Shown here: in pieces, positions 15,627-24,645 of the stretch | How the letters are laid out: each line of letters begins with the position of its first letter | How positions within the stretch are numbered: the first letter of the stretch is position 1 | Assembly: GCF_014635885.1 (NCBI RefSeq) | Contig: NZ_BMDR01000001.1 | Coordinates: 124,001 to 188,000, forward strand | Direction: 5' to 3' | Length of the DNA stretch: 64,000 nt | From: Acinetobacter vivianii | Lineage (GTDB): Bacteria > Pseudomonadota > Gammaproteobacteria > Pseudomonadales > Moraxellaceae | Notes under the pieces: model-generated | Seen by the model: the letters and a program-made list of their open reading frames with translations, nothing else | What the model was told of the DNA's origin: nothing | Database searches by the model: none | Program-made: the position numbers and the translations under genes

Positions 15627-17762
15627 ATGAATGACGATCTTAAAGATAACAATACTAAAAGTGCTTTAGCTGGGAATACACCAGACAAAAGTAATCAGAC
15701 TGAAAAGACCAGACAGCTTGATCAGGCAAGAAGTGATGCCACCGACGAAGCATTAACGACCAATCAAGGGGTAAAAATTGCAGATAACCAGAATAGCTTA
15801 AAAGCGGGTGTACGAGGCTCAACTTTACTCGAAGATTTTATTTTGCGTGAGAAAATTACGCATTTTGACCATGAGCGTATTCCAGAACGGATTGTGCATG
15901 CGCGTGGTGTCGGTGCACATGGTTATTTTCAGGCTTATGAAGGCAATGAGCGGTTTACTAAAGCGGGTTTTCTGACTGATCCAAGCATACAAACGCCTAT
16001 TTTTGTGCGTTTTTCGACAGTTCAGGGGCCACGTGGTTCGGCGGATACAGTACGTGATATCCGTGGTTTTGCGATTAAGTTCTATACCCAAGAAGGCAAT
16101 TTTGATCTGGTCGGCAATAATGCCCCCGTATTCTTCGTTCAGGATGGGATTAAATTTCCAGATTTCGTACATGCGGTAAAACCTGAACCACATAGAGAAA
16201 TTCCGACTGGTGCGACTGCGCATGATACTTTCTGGGATTTTGTTTCACTGGTGCCTGAGTCCGCGCATGCGGTGATGTGGGCGATGTCTGATCGTGCGAT
16301 TCCACGTAATTTACGCTCGATTCAAGGCTTTGGTGTGCATACTTTCCGTTTTGTAGATGCGCATGAAAAAGCTCGTTTTGTGAAATTTCACTGGACACCG
16401 AAACAGGGTTTAAGTGCGCTGGTCTGGGATGAAGCACAGAAGCTGGCAGGTAAAGATCCTGATTTCCATCGTCGAGACCTGTATGAAGCGATTGAGCAGG
16501 GTCTGTATCCTGAGTGGGAACTGGGTGTGCAGATTGTTGAAGAAGAAGATGAGATGAGCTTCGATTTTGATCTGCTCGATCCGACCAAAATTATTCCTGA
16601 AGAATTGGTTCCAATTACGCCAATTGGCAAGTTTGTGTTGAATCGTAATGTTGATAATTTCTTTGCAGAGACTGAGCAAATTGCATTCTGCCCAGGGCAT
16701 ATCGTACCAGGGCTTGATTTCACTAATGATCCGCTATTGCAGGCTCGCTTATTTTCTTATACCGATACCCAATTAAGTCGTTTGGGTGGCCCGAATTTCC
16801 ATCAGATTCCCATCAATAAGCCTGTATGTCCATTCCATAATAATCAGCGTGATGGCATTCATCAGCATCAAATCCATAAAGGTCAGGCTTCATATCAGCC
16901 GAATTCGATTGATAATAACTGGCCGATTGAGATTCCTGCTGCTGCACAGAATGGCGGCTTTGAAAGTTATCAGGAGCGCATTGATGGACATAAAATTCGT
17001 CAGCGCAGTGAATCTTTCTCGGATCATTTTTCACAAGCGCGTTTGTATTATCAAAGCTTGGCAGCGCATGAGCAAAAACATGTGGTCGATGCCTATACTT
17101 TTGAATTAAGTAAGGTGCAGCGACCGCATATCCGTGAGCGTGAAGTTCAGGAAGTACTGGCCAATATTGATACCGATCTCGCGAAACAAGTTGGACAAAA
17201 TCTTGGAATCGAGGTGCCAGACTTAAAAGAAAACTTTAAGCAGGCCAGTATTGAAAAATCTGAAAAACTTTCTATGCAAGCATTTATTCCTGAGGATATT
17301 CAGGGACGTAAAATTGCCGTACTGATTCATGACAAAGTTAATGCGGAGACATTACGCACGATTATTAACTGGTCGATTCAGGAAAATGCCATTGTGCATT
17401 TATTAACGCCAATGCTAGCACCAGTAAAAGGGTCACGCGATGAAGTGATTACCTCGGATGGCATGCAGAAAGCGGAACCTTCTATTATCTATGATGCTGT
17501 GGTGATTGCAGATGGCGATAATTTAGATGCTGTTTTGGCGGATGGTGTGACCAAGCATTATTTACTTGAAGCCTATAAGCATTTAAAACCAATTGTATTC
17601 TTGGGTAATAAAGCTGAATTACTGGATCAACTTGATTTAGTGCCAGATGAAGGCACGCTATTGCAAGATGATTTCCGTCATGTGGCCGAGAAGCTGAAAC
17701 AGTTGCTCCGGCATCATCGTGTTTGGGCGAGGGAAGCTGTGGCAGAAGCCATACCCGCCTAA
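15627..17762 (+). CDS. katE: Large-subunit monofunctional catalase HPII
   Basis: This 711-residue enzyme dismutates H2O2 in the cytoplasm. It is a clade 2 (large-subunit) haem catalase with catalytic His91 in RIVHARGVGAHG, Asn164 in LVGNNAP and proximal Tyr378 in RLFSYTDTQ. The extra C-terminal flavodoxin-like domain (about 560-711) explains its length relative to 480-500 residue small catalases. The first 60 residues are hydrophilic and variable. In other proteobacteria katE is a stationary-phase gene. It lies directly downstream of the HDO gene and ends at a strong terminator. Confidence 0.97.
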   Translation: MNDDLKDNNTKSALAGNTPDKSNQTEKTRQLDQARSDATDEALTTNQGVKIADNQNSLKAGVRGSTLLEDFILREKITHFDHERIPERIVHARGVGAHGYFQAYEGNERFTKAGFLTDPSIQTPIFVRFSTVQGPRGSADTVRDIRGFAIKFYTQEGNFDLVGNNAPVFFVQDGIKFPDFVHAVKPEPHREIPTGATAHDTFWDFVSLVPESAHAVMWAMSDRAIPRNLRSIQGFGVHTFRFVDAHEKARFVKFHWTPKQGLSALVWDEAQKLAGKDPDFHRRDLYEAIEQGLYPEWELGVQIVEEEDEMSFDFDLLDPTKIIPEELVPITPIGKFVLNRNVDNFFAETEQIAFCPGHIVPGLDFTNDPLLQARLFSYTDTQLSRLGGPNFHQIPINKPVCPFHNNQRDGIHQHQIHKGQASYQPNSIDNNWPIEIPAAAQNGGFESYQERIDGHKIRQRSESFSDHFSQARLYYQSLAAHEQKHVVDAYTFELSKVQRPHIREREVQEVLANIDTDLAKQVGQNLGIEVPDLKENFKQASIEKSEKLSMQAFIPEDIQGRKIAVLIHDKVNAETLRTIINWSIQENAIVHLLTPMLAPVKGSRDEVITSDGMQKAEPSIIYDAVVIADGDNLDAVLADGVTKHYLLEAYKHLKPIVFLGNKAELLDQLDLVPDEGTLLQDDFRHVAEKLKQLLRHHRVWAREAVAEAIPA

Positions 17763-17765
17763 TGC

Positions 17766-17794
17766 TAAAAAGCTCCGTCATGGAGCTTTTTTTA
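17766..17794 (+). terminator. Rho-independent terminator after katE
   Basis: AAAAAGCTCC pairs with GGAGCTTTTT around GTCAT, followed by a T-run. Confidence 0.9.
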
Positions 17795-17806
17795 TATTCA
17801 AAAAAG

Positions 17807-18775
17807 TCAGGCAGCAGAGAGCTTGATCAAAACTACAGCAATTCTTTCAATATGTTGATAGGCTGGTTGTTCAAGTTCTTCCCCAAACACATCAGGGTCA
17901 ATTTCTTCATAACTGTAGTTAAAGTCTGGATAATCTTGTATCCAGCTATGGACTGCTTCTAAAAACTTATTGCCGTCCTGACTGATCGCTATGCCAGTAT
18001 ATAAAAATAACGTGCCTTGAGGCGTCAGTCTTTTGATTGCTTCGGTGAGAATATTAAAGGATAAATCAGTGCCATCCAGCACATTACCACCGTGCCGATA
18101 TTGACGTTCATGCAGATCCATCAGGTAAGGAGGGTTTGCAAAGATCAAGTCAAAATGTCCCTCCAGATTGGAAAAAAGATTACTCTGTGTGGGGAAAATA
18201 TTACTCAACCCCGTAAAATCTTTATTCACCTGACTATAAAACAGTGCTTTAGGATTAATATCCGCAGTAAAAATTTCAGTAGCCTCAGGAATTAACTTGG
18301 CAATCGTAATGGCGACAGGTGAAGCGCCACAACAAAGTTCCACACTACGCTGTATAACATGTATCTGGTGGAGTAAGTATTGTTTAAGATGATAATAAAA
18401 ACGATAAGTATCTGGCCCAAAGAACACAGCATCGATTTCAATCGTTGGAAAAGCCGAATGGATAAATAACTTTTCATCCAGAGATGCCACTCTAACTGTA
18501 CTCAACCATTGCTGATTTTCAAGATGGATCAGGTCAGCATTTTTTAAGATCAGAAAAAGTTGTTGATCCAGAGCTTCAGGATAAAAGGGCAGATTCCAGC
18601 CAAAAATATCCTTTAAGCTCCTCGCTGTATTGGATAAGTGTTTCTTGCGCTTCAAAATCCGTTCATGACTAAGCGGTGTAATGACAGTAAAACGATAATG
18701 CTGTTCTTCTAAAAAATGGAGTAAATAGTGCAAAGCCCTTTGCTGTATACCTTCCATAGTAAAATGCTGATTCAT
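17807..18775 (-). CDS. Class I SAM-dependent methyltransferase with NPPY motif
   Basis: This 322-residue protein has an N-terminal helical domain of about 130 residues and a Rossmann methyltransferase domain. SVELCCGASPVAITIAK is the SAM-binding loop, ADINPKAL the acidic loop, and FANPPYLMD the catalytic NPPY motif of N-methyltransferases acting on Gln, Asn or adenine. The YRHGGNVLDGTDL segment after it resembles the PrmC/HemK-like group. The substrate is unknown. It is convergent with katE and downstream of the SDR gene on the same strand, separated by a terminator. Confidence 0.82.
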   Translation of the reverse strand: MNQHFTMEGIQQRALHYLLHFLEEQHYRFTVITPLSHERILKRKKHLSNTARSLKDIFGWNLPFYPEALDQQLFLILKNADLIHLENQQWLSTVRVASLDEKLFIHSAFPTIEIDAVFFGPDTYRFYYHLKQYLLHQIHVIQRSVELCCGASPVAITIAKLIPEATEIFTADINPKALFYSQVNKDFTGLSNIFPTQSNLFSNLEGHFDLIFANPPYLMDLHERQYRHGGNVLDGTDLSFNILTEAIKRLTPQGTLFLYTGIAISQDGNKFLEAVHSWIQDYPDFNYSYEEIDPDVFGEELEQPAYQHIERIAVVLIKLSAA

Positions 18776-18798
18776 TTTTTAGCCTCTTATTGTTATTA

Positions 18799-18822
18799 AA
18801 AAACCTCCCAAAGGAGGTTTTA
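18799..18822 (-). terminator. Rho-independent terminator after SDR gene
   Basis: AAAACCTCC pairs with GGAGGTTTT around a four-base loop. On the minus strand it is followed by TTTTTTAAT. Confidence 0.85.
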
Positions 18823-18829
18823 TACTGGC

Positions 18830-19708
18830 TTAGCCATTGATAATTTCACCGCCGTTTACATGGATAACCTGTCCTGTAATATAACTGGCATCATCGGAAG
18901 CCAAGAATAAGTATGCAGGCGCAACTTCACTCGGTTGGCCCATTCGTCCCATGGGTGTATCCTGACCAAATTTCTCTACTGTTTCTGCATCAAAACTACT
19001 TGGAATGAGCGGGGTCCAGATCGGGCCAGGGGCAACACCATTCACACGGATGCCTTTTTTCTGCTTCATGAGATTCGTCGACAAACTGCGGGTAAATGTT
19101 GTAATCGCGCCTTTGGTACTGGCATAGTCTATTAACTCATCGTGCCCGTGATAACTGGTAATACTGGTGGTATTAATAATACTGTCTCCTTCTTTTAAAT
19201 GAGGCAGTACCGCTTTAGTTAAATAAAACATCGAGAAAATATTGGTTTTAAAGGTTCTGTCTAACTGTTCATTACTAATATTGATTAAATCTTTTTGCTG
19301 AAACTGAACGCCAGCATTATTAACCAAGATATTTATTTTACCAAAAGCCTTTACAGTCTCCTCCACACACTTTTCCGAGACGTCAGGATCAGTTATATCT
19401 TCTTTAAACAGTAAACATTGTCGACCTTCTTGCTCAACCAGTTGTTTAGTTTTTTCAGCATCTTCTTGTTCTTCAAGATAAATAATTGCGATATCTGCAC
19501 CTTCACGAGCAAATAAAACGGCAATAGAACGGCCTATACCGCTGTCACCACCGCTAATCAGTGCAACTTTATCTTTGAGTTTATTGCTGCCTTGATGCGT
19601 CGACTTGATGATTTCAGGTTCTGGATGCATCGCTTGTTGCTTGCCAGGTTGGTGTGGCTGTTCTTGGGCAGGCGCAGAAGTTGGATATTGATTCGGATTG
19701 TTGCTCAT
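18830..19708 (-). CDS. Stress-type short-chain dehydrogenase/reductase
   Basis: This 292-residue SDR has a Pro/Gln/His-rich N-terminal extension of about 45 residues and then a classical NAD(P)-binding domain. ISGGDSGIGR is the cofactor loop, NNAGVQ the structural motif, Ser and Tyr-x-x-x-Lys (YASTK) the catalytic residues, and HVNGGEIING the C-terminus. The extended N-terminus and overall sequence match the YghA/YhdF-type general-stress SDRs. The substrate is unknown. It lies in the stress island with katE and the KGG protein. Confidence 0.92.
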   Translation of the reverse strand: MSNNPNQYPTSAPAQEQPHQPGKQQAMHPEPEIIKSTHQGSNKLKDKVALISGGDSGIGRSIAVLFAREGADIAIIYLEEQEDAEKTKQLVEQEGRQCLLFKEDITDPDVSEKCVEETVKAFGKINILVNNAGVQFQQKDLINISNEQLDRTFKTNIFSMFYLTKAVLPHLKEGDSIINTTSITSYHGHDELIDYASTKGAITTFTRSLSTNLMKQKKGIRVNGVAPGPIWTPLIPSSFDAETVEKFGQDTPMGRMGQPSEVAPAYLFLASDDASYITGQVIHVNGGEIING

Positions 19709-19855
19709 CTCTAAAGTCCTTTGATTCGATTATTTTTTATCATCTTTGAAAAAGATGTTATTTTCGGTAAGGACAATGTTTTGATTAGTTGGAATTGTAT
19801 TTATTCCGTAGAAGCGAGTAAAAAAATATAAATTTTATCCATTATCAAATGACTG

Positions 19856-20284
19856 CTAGACGAGACATAAAATCTTAATATGGTGACTGGCTATAATATC
19901 TTCGACAAGTGTTCTATTTTCAGTATCTTGGGCCCAATTTTCAATGGCTGTGGATTGTTCTAGATTGAGGATTAGTCTAATTATTTTCTCGGCTTCCTGT
20001 AATTGTTCGTTATTGATCGATGATCGTTGAGATTCTAGCGCCTTAGGATGTTCGTACTTTTCTTTATAAATATCAATATTTTTCATATTGTTAGTAATGT
20101 GTAGAATGCGCTGAAATGGTAATGTAATGTCTTTTTTTTCTACCTTATAAAACCAGTCCGAATCATATGCCAGCCAGTCGTGGTTATCTGTATCTAAATG
20201 AGCCAGCAAAATTTCAGGGCTAAGTAACGTCATAAAGCTAGGTTGTAGTTCCAGATCTGAACTTACTCCCATTTTTTTACTCAT
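19856..20284 (-). CDS. Hypothetical soluble protein
   Basis: This 142-residue protein has no signal peptide or membrane helix. The N-terminal half is aromatic and acidic (HDWLAYDSDWFYKV), and the C-terminal half is predicted helical with ENWAQDTENRTLVEDIIASHH. AGGAG lies nine bases upstream of the ATG. It sits between the stress SDR and the KGG gene, divergent from the latter. I recognise no family. Confidence 0.68.
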   Translation of the reverse strand: MSKKMGVSSDLELQPSFMTLLSPEILLAHLDTDNHDWLAYDSDWFYKVEKKDITLPFQRILHITNNMKNIDIYKEKYEHPKALESQRSSINNEQLQEAEKIIRLILNLEQSTAIENWAQDTENRTLVEDIIASHHIKILCLV

Positions 20285-20664
20285 TTTAAATCTCCTGAAA
20301 ATTTATTCAATCGCCTCTTTTAATGTCTAAAATTCTATTGTTTCTTTAAATGTGTGCTTTGTATTTTTTTATATCCACTTTAATGATTTTGATTGGGGTT
20401 GTAAAAGAATGTTTATTTGTTGTCTTTATTAATGCTTTCTTCTCTGTGTTATTTAAAGCGTAAAAAATATATAGGAATTTTAAAATATAATACTTAAAAA
20501 TTGCTCATATAACATGATGATATCAGTTTTATAAAAAAATAAATTGGCAACATTTAAAAGTATTGAAACATAGCAGGGTTAGAGCAAAAGCATTTTATCT
20601 CTTATGGTGAATATAGCCGCTATATAACGTTGCATCTATAATTTTAATAGAGGAAGAAATAATC
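20285..20664. other. Divergent intergenic region upstream of KGG gene
   Basis: These 380 AT-rich bases separate a hypothetical gene and the KGG-repeat gene, both reading outward. They presumably hold promoters; I find no convincing regulatory motif or RNA. Confidence 0.45.
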
Positions 20665-21027
20665 ATGGCTAATCAAGATTCTAGACAAGATGATCAAGAT
20701 AATAATTCAGGTACCTCAAACCGTGGATTCGCCAGCATGGATCCAGATCGCTTACGGGAAATAGCGAGTAAGGGCGGACGCGCAGCCCATGCAAGCGGAA
20801 ATGCGCATGAATTTACCACCGAAGAAGCCCGTGAGGCTGGACGTATGGCTCATTCACGGGGAAATGCACATGAATTTACTTCAGAAGAAGCGCGTGAAGC
20901 CGGTTCTTTAAGTCATAAAAATGGCCGTCGTTCTAGCAGCCGCGATGACGACGATGATTATGATGATCGCGGTAGCCGCGGTCGCGGTAATCAAAAACGT
21001 GATGAATACGGACGTTTTACCAGCTAA
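20665..21027 (+). CDS. KGG-repeat stress protein
   Basis: This 120-residue, strongly hydrophilic protein carries the KGG (stress-induced, GsiB/con-10-like) repeat. One GFASMDPDRLREIASKGGRAAH unit is followed by two near-identical units built on GNAHEFT.EEAREAG. The tail has an acidic DDDDDYDD stretch and an RGSRGRG motif, then a final DEYGRFTS. GAGGAAG lies upstream of the ATG. Family members are stress- or dormancy-induced and behave as hydrophilins; protein-level function here is inferred. A strong terminator follows. Confidence 0.9.
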   Translation: MANQDSRQDDQDNNSGTSNRGFASMDPDRLREIASKGGRAAHASGNAHEFTTEEAREAGRMAHSRGNAHEFTSEEAREAGSLSHKNGRRSSSRDDDDDYDDRGSRGRGNQKRDEYGRFTS

Positions 21028-21096
21028 ATTAAGCCGTATTGTTGCATTAAATAATGTACAGGCTTTCTCTGCCTAAGCCATTGTTTAATAAAAGCT

Positions 21097-21136
21097 AAGG
21101 ATGTTGAATAAATGTTTTATTCAATATCCTTTTTTA
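21097..21136 (+). terminator. Rho-independent terminator after KGG gene
   Basis: AAGGATGTTGAATAA pairs with TTATTCAATATCCTT, followed by TTTT. Confidence 0.88.
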
Positions 21137-21299
21137 ATTGCTATTTCAACTGCTGTAAATCTAAAAAGATATTCTTTCCGTAAAATGAATCGCCCGCTAA
21201 AAAATTCGATTGAACTCGATATTCCTAGATCAAGTATTCATCGCTTATTTTATATTTGATTGGTAGATAAGCGATCCCGCGCAACCTTTTAGATCAGTT

Positions 21300-22514
21300 C
21301 TATGTGTAGCTTTCCTCAGTAAGTTTATTCTCGTCAATAAGTGCTGGTTTTTGCTCTTGCCAAAGTTGTTGATAAAGCGTGATGATCTGTTCAACCGTTG
21401 GTACGACTGGATTATTTAATGGTGAACCTGAAGCCAATGCTTGTTCAGCCATCGTATGTACGACCTGATCAAAATCACTTTTACTGACACCAAACTCAGC
21501 TAAGCTGGGTACTGCCAAATCTCGATTAATCTCAATTAGCGTATCAATGAGCTTCTGATTGGCGACGTCATCCGAATCATCATGATTTGCACAGCCGATT
21601 GCTTTGGCACATTCTGCATAGCGTTCAGGGGCGGCTTGAATTGAAAAAGCAGTGATTGTCGGTAACAGCATTGCATTCGATAAGCCATGAGGCACATGGA
21701 AAAAAGCACCAATCGGTCGGCTCATGCCATGCACCAAGGCAACGGAGGCATTGGAAAAGGCAATGCCAGCCAAAGTTGAGCCAAGCATCATTTTTTCACG
21801 AGCGGATTCGTTGCTGGGTTGGTGATACGCTGTTTGCAAATTTGGTCCAATCAATCTCATTGCCGCGAGTGCTTGCGCATCACTATATGGGCTGGCTTTT
21901 TTACTTACATAGGCTTCCATGGCATGGGTAAGTGCGTCAATTCCTGTATCTGCTGTGGTTCGAGCAGGCAGTGACATGGTGAGTTCATAGTCGATAATCG
22001 CTGCAACAGGCAAAAAGCCTAAACCCGCACAGAGCATCTTTTCGCTGGTCAGGTCATTGGTGATGATGGTGAAACGTGTACATTCAGATCCTGTCCCAGC
22101 TGTGGTCGGGATGGCAATAATTGGAAGGCCTATTTCATTGACTTGTCGGGGAAATTTATAATCCGCGATGACACCACCGTGCTTGCTTAAAATGCTGATC
22201 GCTTTCGCACTATCTATCGGGCTGCCGCCACCAATCGCGATAATGGCATCGTAATCATGGTTTTTGACATGATCAACACCTGCTTCAATCGAGCTAGAGG
22301 TGGGTTCGGGAATGGTTTCATCAAAGTAATCACTCTCGATAAGTTCGGCCTTTAATATCTCTTGAATCTGTGCGATATATCCCAGTGAAACCATCATTTT
22401 ATCGGTAATGATCAGTGGTTTTTTTGCACCTAAACTATTCAGAATCAGGGGAAGCTTGCTTCGTGCATTTTTGCCAATTTCCATAATCCTTGGCAGATTA
22501 ATTTGATGAGACAT
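21300..22514 (-). CDS. Iron-containing (group III) alcohol dehydrogenase
   Basis: This 404-residue NAD-dependent alcohol dehydrogenase has the Fe-ADH fold. AIGGGSPIDSAK (94-104) binds the dinucleotide, and metal ligands are Asp193, His197, His262 and His276 (GIDALTH, VHGMSRP, HVPHGLSN). It has no signal peptide. It is divergent from a sigma-54 activator that precedes an alkylsulfatase and a FadL-like porin, so oxidation of the fatty alcohol released by the sulfatase is a likely role. That link is contextual inference. Confidence 0.93.
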   Translation of the reverse strand: MSHQINLPRIMEIGKNARSKLPLILNSLGAKKPLIITDKMMVSLGYIAQIQEILKAELIESDYFDETIPEPTSSSIEAGVDHVKNHDYDAIIAIGGGSPIDSAKAISILSKHGGVIADYKFPRQVNEIGLPIIAIPTTAGTGSECTRFTIITNDLTSEKMLCAGLGFLPVAAIIDYELTMSLPARTTADTGIDALTHAMEAYVSKKASPYSDAQALAAMRLIGPNLQTAYHQPSNESAREKMMLGSTLAGIAFSNASVALVHGMSRPIGAFFHVPHGLSNAMLLPTITAFSIQAAPERYAECAKAIGCANHDDSDDVANQKLIDTLIEINRDLAVPSLAEFGVSKSDFDQVVHTMAEQALASGSPLNNPVVPTVEQIITLYQQLWQEQKPALIDENKLTEESYT

Positions 22515-23060
22515 TGTTATTCATCCTATTCTTGATTCTTGTATTTTTATATCCTGATACAGCTTGTATCATTATTTATGTATATATTTTACCCGTATGC
22601 AAGTCAAACAAAAAAGGGCGTGGAGTTTTCCTCAAAACCCATCATACGCACTCGCGTTCTATTTCTGATGCCCTGACTGCATCTAGCTCTGGCCTAAATT
22701 GTATTTCTGTAGAAGTGTTGATGTATAAACTTCATTGCTATTCATAGAACATCATCAATCAAACTTATTTCTCAACAATAAAAATCGTTTTCCAAAAAAG
22801 CCTCCTGTATTTGTTCAGTATTTTTATGATGAAAAAAATCATAAATAATGCTTTTTTTCATTAACTCAAAAGTCCTTATTTTTATATCTATCTGATAATT
22901 ATAAACAATAAATTTTGGCATCATACTTGCTTAATCAGATTTATTAGTTGAAAGATAAATAATTAAATACCAATATGTTTTTGAAAGCATACAGATGAGA
23001 TGCTGTAAAACTTAGCAATGTTCTAAATCATCACTTAGAACGGTATTTAGAGATAAGACA
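22515..23060. other. Divergent regulatory region, 546 bases
   Basis: The region separates the Fe-ADH gene from the sigma-54 activator gene. It contains a good sigma-54 promoter reading toward the activator (22915-22931). A 77-codon plus-strand frame at 22514-22747 has no ribosome-binding site and looks spurious. No RNA gene is apparent. Confidence 0.5.
22915..22931 (+). promoter_or_regulatory. Predicted sigma-54 (-24/-12) promoter upstream of the activator gene
   Basis: TTGGCATCATACTTGCT has GG and GC dinucleotides ten bases apart, and TTGGCA and TTGC match the -24 and -12 elements. It reads toward the regulator gene 130 bases downstream, implying autoregulation or control by another sigma-54 activator. 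Confidence 0.65.
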
Positions 23061-24476
23061 ATGGACTGGATAAATTTCTTTGATAAGGAAAACTCAAGGG
23101 ACGTGAGAATTTCAAAAAAAATGTTCATTTCAATTATGGACGCAATTGATGATGGTGTATTTATTACAGATGGGATGGGACAGATCTTATTTGCAAATGA
23201 TGCCTATTTGATGCTGACGGGTCTTGAACGTAATGATCTGATTGATCATTCTATTCAGGAGCTGGTCAATGCAGGCGTACTCTCGCGCTCCGTTTCACTG
23301 GAAGTCATTAAAAGCTGTAAAAAAACCACGATCTTGCAGTCGCTAAAAAATGGCAAAGAATTACTGGTTACAGGTCATCCTGTTTTTCATGAAACCACCA
23401 ATAGCTTGATTGCAGTGATCACTTCTGTACGTGATATTACGGCGTTATTACGTGCCCAAAATGCTCAGCGTGAGCTAGAAGATATTAAAAACACTCAGGA
23501 AAAGTACTCTCATTCCAAGCCATTTGCAGATTTGTTTGAACACTTAAGTGATTCAACCAACCAGATCTATCAACTGGCAGATCGGCTCGCAGCATCTGAT
23601 ATTAAAGTGCTGATTCAAGGCAGCACTGGCACGGGCAAGACCATGTTGGCACGTCATATCCATAATCGCAGCAAAAGGAAAGATAAACCTTTTCTGGAAA
23701 TCAATTGTGCCACCATGCCTGACGGTTTATTAGAATCTGAACTGTTTGGCTATGTGCCTGGTGCATTCACAGGCGCATTGCAGAAAGGCAAAAAAGGCTT
23801 ATTTGAAGCGGTGAATGGCGGCACTTTATTTCTGGATGAAGTGGGGGATTTGCCACTGGCCTTGCAGGCAAAAATATTAAAAGTGATTGAAGATAATCGG
23901 TTTATTCCTGTAGGCGGCAGTGATTATATTTATACCGATGTCAGGATTATTTCAGCGACACATCATAATTTACAAGAGTTAATGAAGAAGGGAACATTTC
24001 GGAATGACCTCTATTATCGACTGTGTGTGGCTAAGTTACATTTAGATGATTTAAAAGATCGTATTAGTGAAATCGAACCTTTAACAAATCATTATCTTAA
24101 GTTTTTTAATCATAAATATCAGCTCAATAGAACCTATTCCAAAACGGTTATCCAGATGATGAAGCAGTATTCATGGCCTGGAAATATTCGGGAATTGACT
24201 AATTTTATCGAACAGACCGTGGTCATGAGTTTGTCCGATCAGATTCAGCCTACCGATATTCCTGCCAATATTTTTGATGAACCTCAATCTTTCATTGATG
24301 TATCTGCCTCACAACCGACTGAGAGAAATCTAAAAAGACAGGTTGAGGCATTTGAATACGGCATTATTGCCAAGGCATTGACAGAGTTTAAAACCACACA
24401 AAAAGCAGCCCAAGCTTTAGGAATTGATCAATCTACTTTGTTCAAAAAGAGACAACGTTATATGGAGAATTTATAA
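23061..24476 (+). CDS. Sigma-54-dependent transcriptional activator, PAS-AAA-Fis
   Basis: This 471-residue regulator has an N-terminal PAS sensor (about 20-130), a central AAA+ domain and a C-terminal Fis-type helix-turn-helix. Visible motifs are GSTGTGKT (Walker A, 187-194), GAFTGA (234-239, contacts sigma-54), LFLDE (Walker B, 256-260) and TQKAAQALGIDQSTLFKKRQR (DNA binding). It probably controls the adjacent sulfatase and porin genes and the divergent alcohol dehydrogenase in response to a ligand bound by the PAS domain. The ligand is unknown. Confidence 0.93.
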   Translation: MDWINFFDKENSRDVRISKKMFISIMDAIDDGVFITDGMGQILFANDAYLMLTGLERNDLIDHSIQELVNAGVLSRSVSLEVIKSCKKTTILQSLKNGKELLVTGHPVFHETTNSLIAVITSVRDITALLRAQNAQRELEDIKNTQEKYSHSKPFADLFEHLSDSTNQIYQLADRLAASDIKVLIQGSTGTGKTMLARHIHNRSKRKDKPFLEINCATMPDGLLESELFGYVPGAFTGALQKGKKGLFEAVNGGTLFLDEVGDLPLALQAKILKVIEDNRFIPVGGSDYIYTDVRIISATHHNLQELMKKGTFRNDLYYRLCVAKLHLDDLKDRISEIEPLTNHYLKFFNHKYQLNRTYSKTVIQMMKQYSWPGNIRELTNFIEQTVVMSLSDQIQPTDIPANIFDEPQSFIDVSASQPTERNLKRQVEAFEYGIIAKALTEFKTTQKAAQALGIDQSTLFKKRQRYMENL

Positions 24477-24645
24477 AAGGATTTAGATCTTTCAGGCATC
24501 AAAAAAGGAGAATAGGAGCGGTTAATACATTGTTATTTAAAAATAAGTTTTAATTATATATCTGGTTTTACCTACGGTTTTGAGCATCCTAAGACACATT
24601 GAAATATAACAGTGAACGGGATAAGAGAAGTTATAAGGAAGTAAT

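Noticed and set aside
22623..22638. Possible sigma-54 promoter reading toward the Fe-ADH gene
   Set aside because: Only GG and GC spacing fits (complement of GCGTGGAGTTTTCC); the flanking bases do not match the -24 or -12 elements.
22514..22747. 77-codon plus-strand frame upstream of the sigma-54 activator
   Set aside because: It begins within the divergent promoter region without a ribosome-binding site and encodes unlikely residues.
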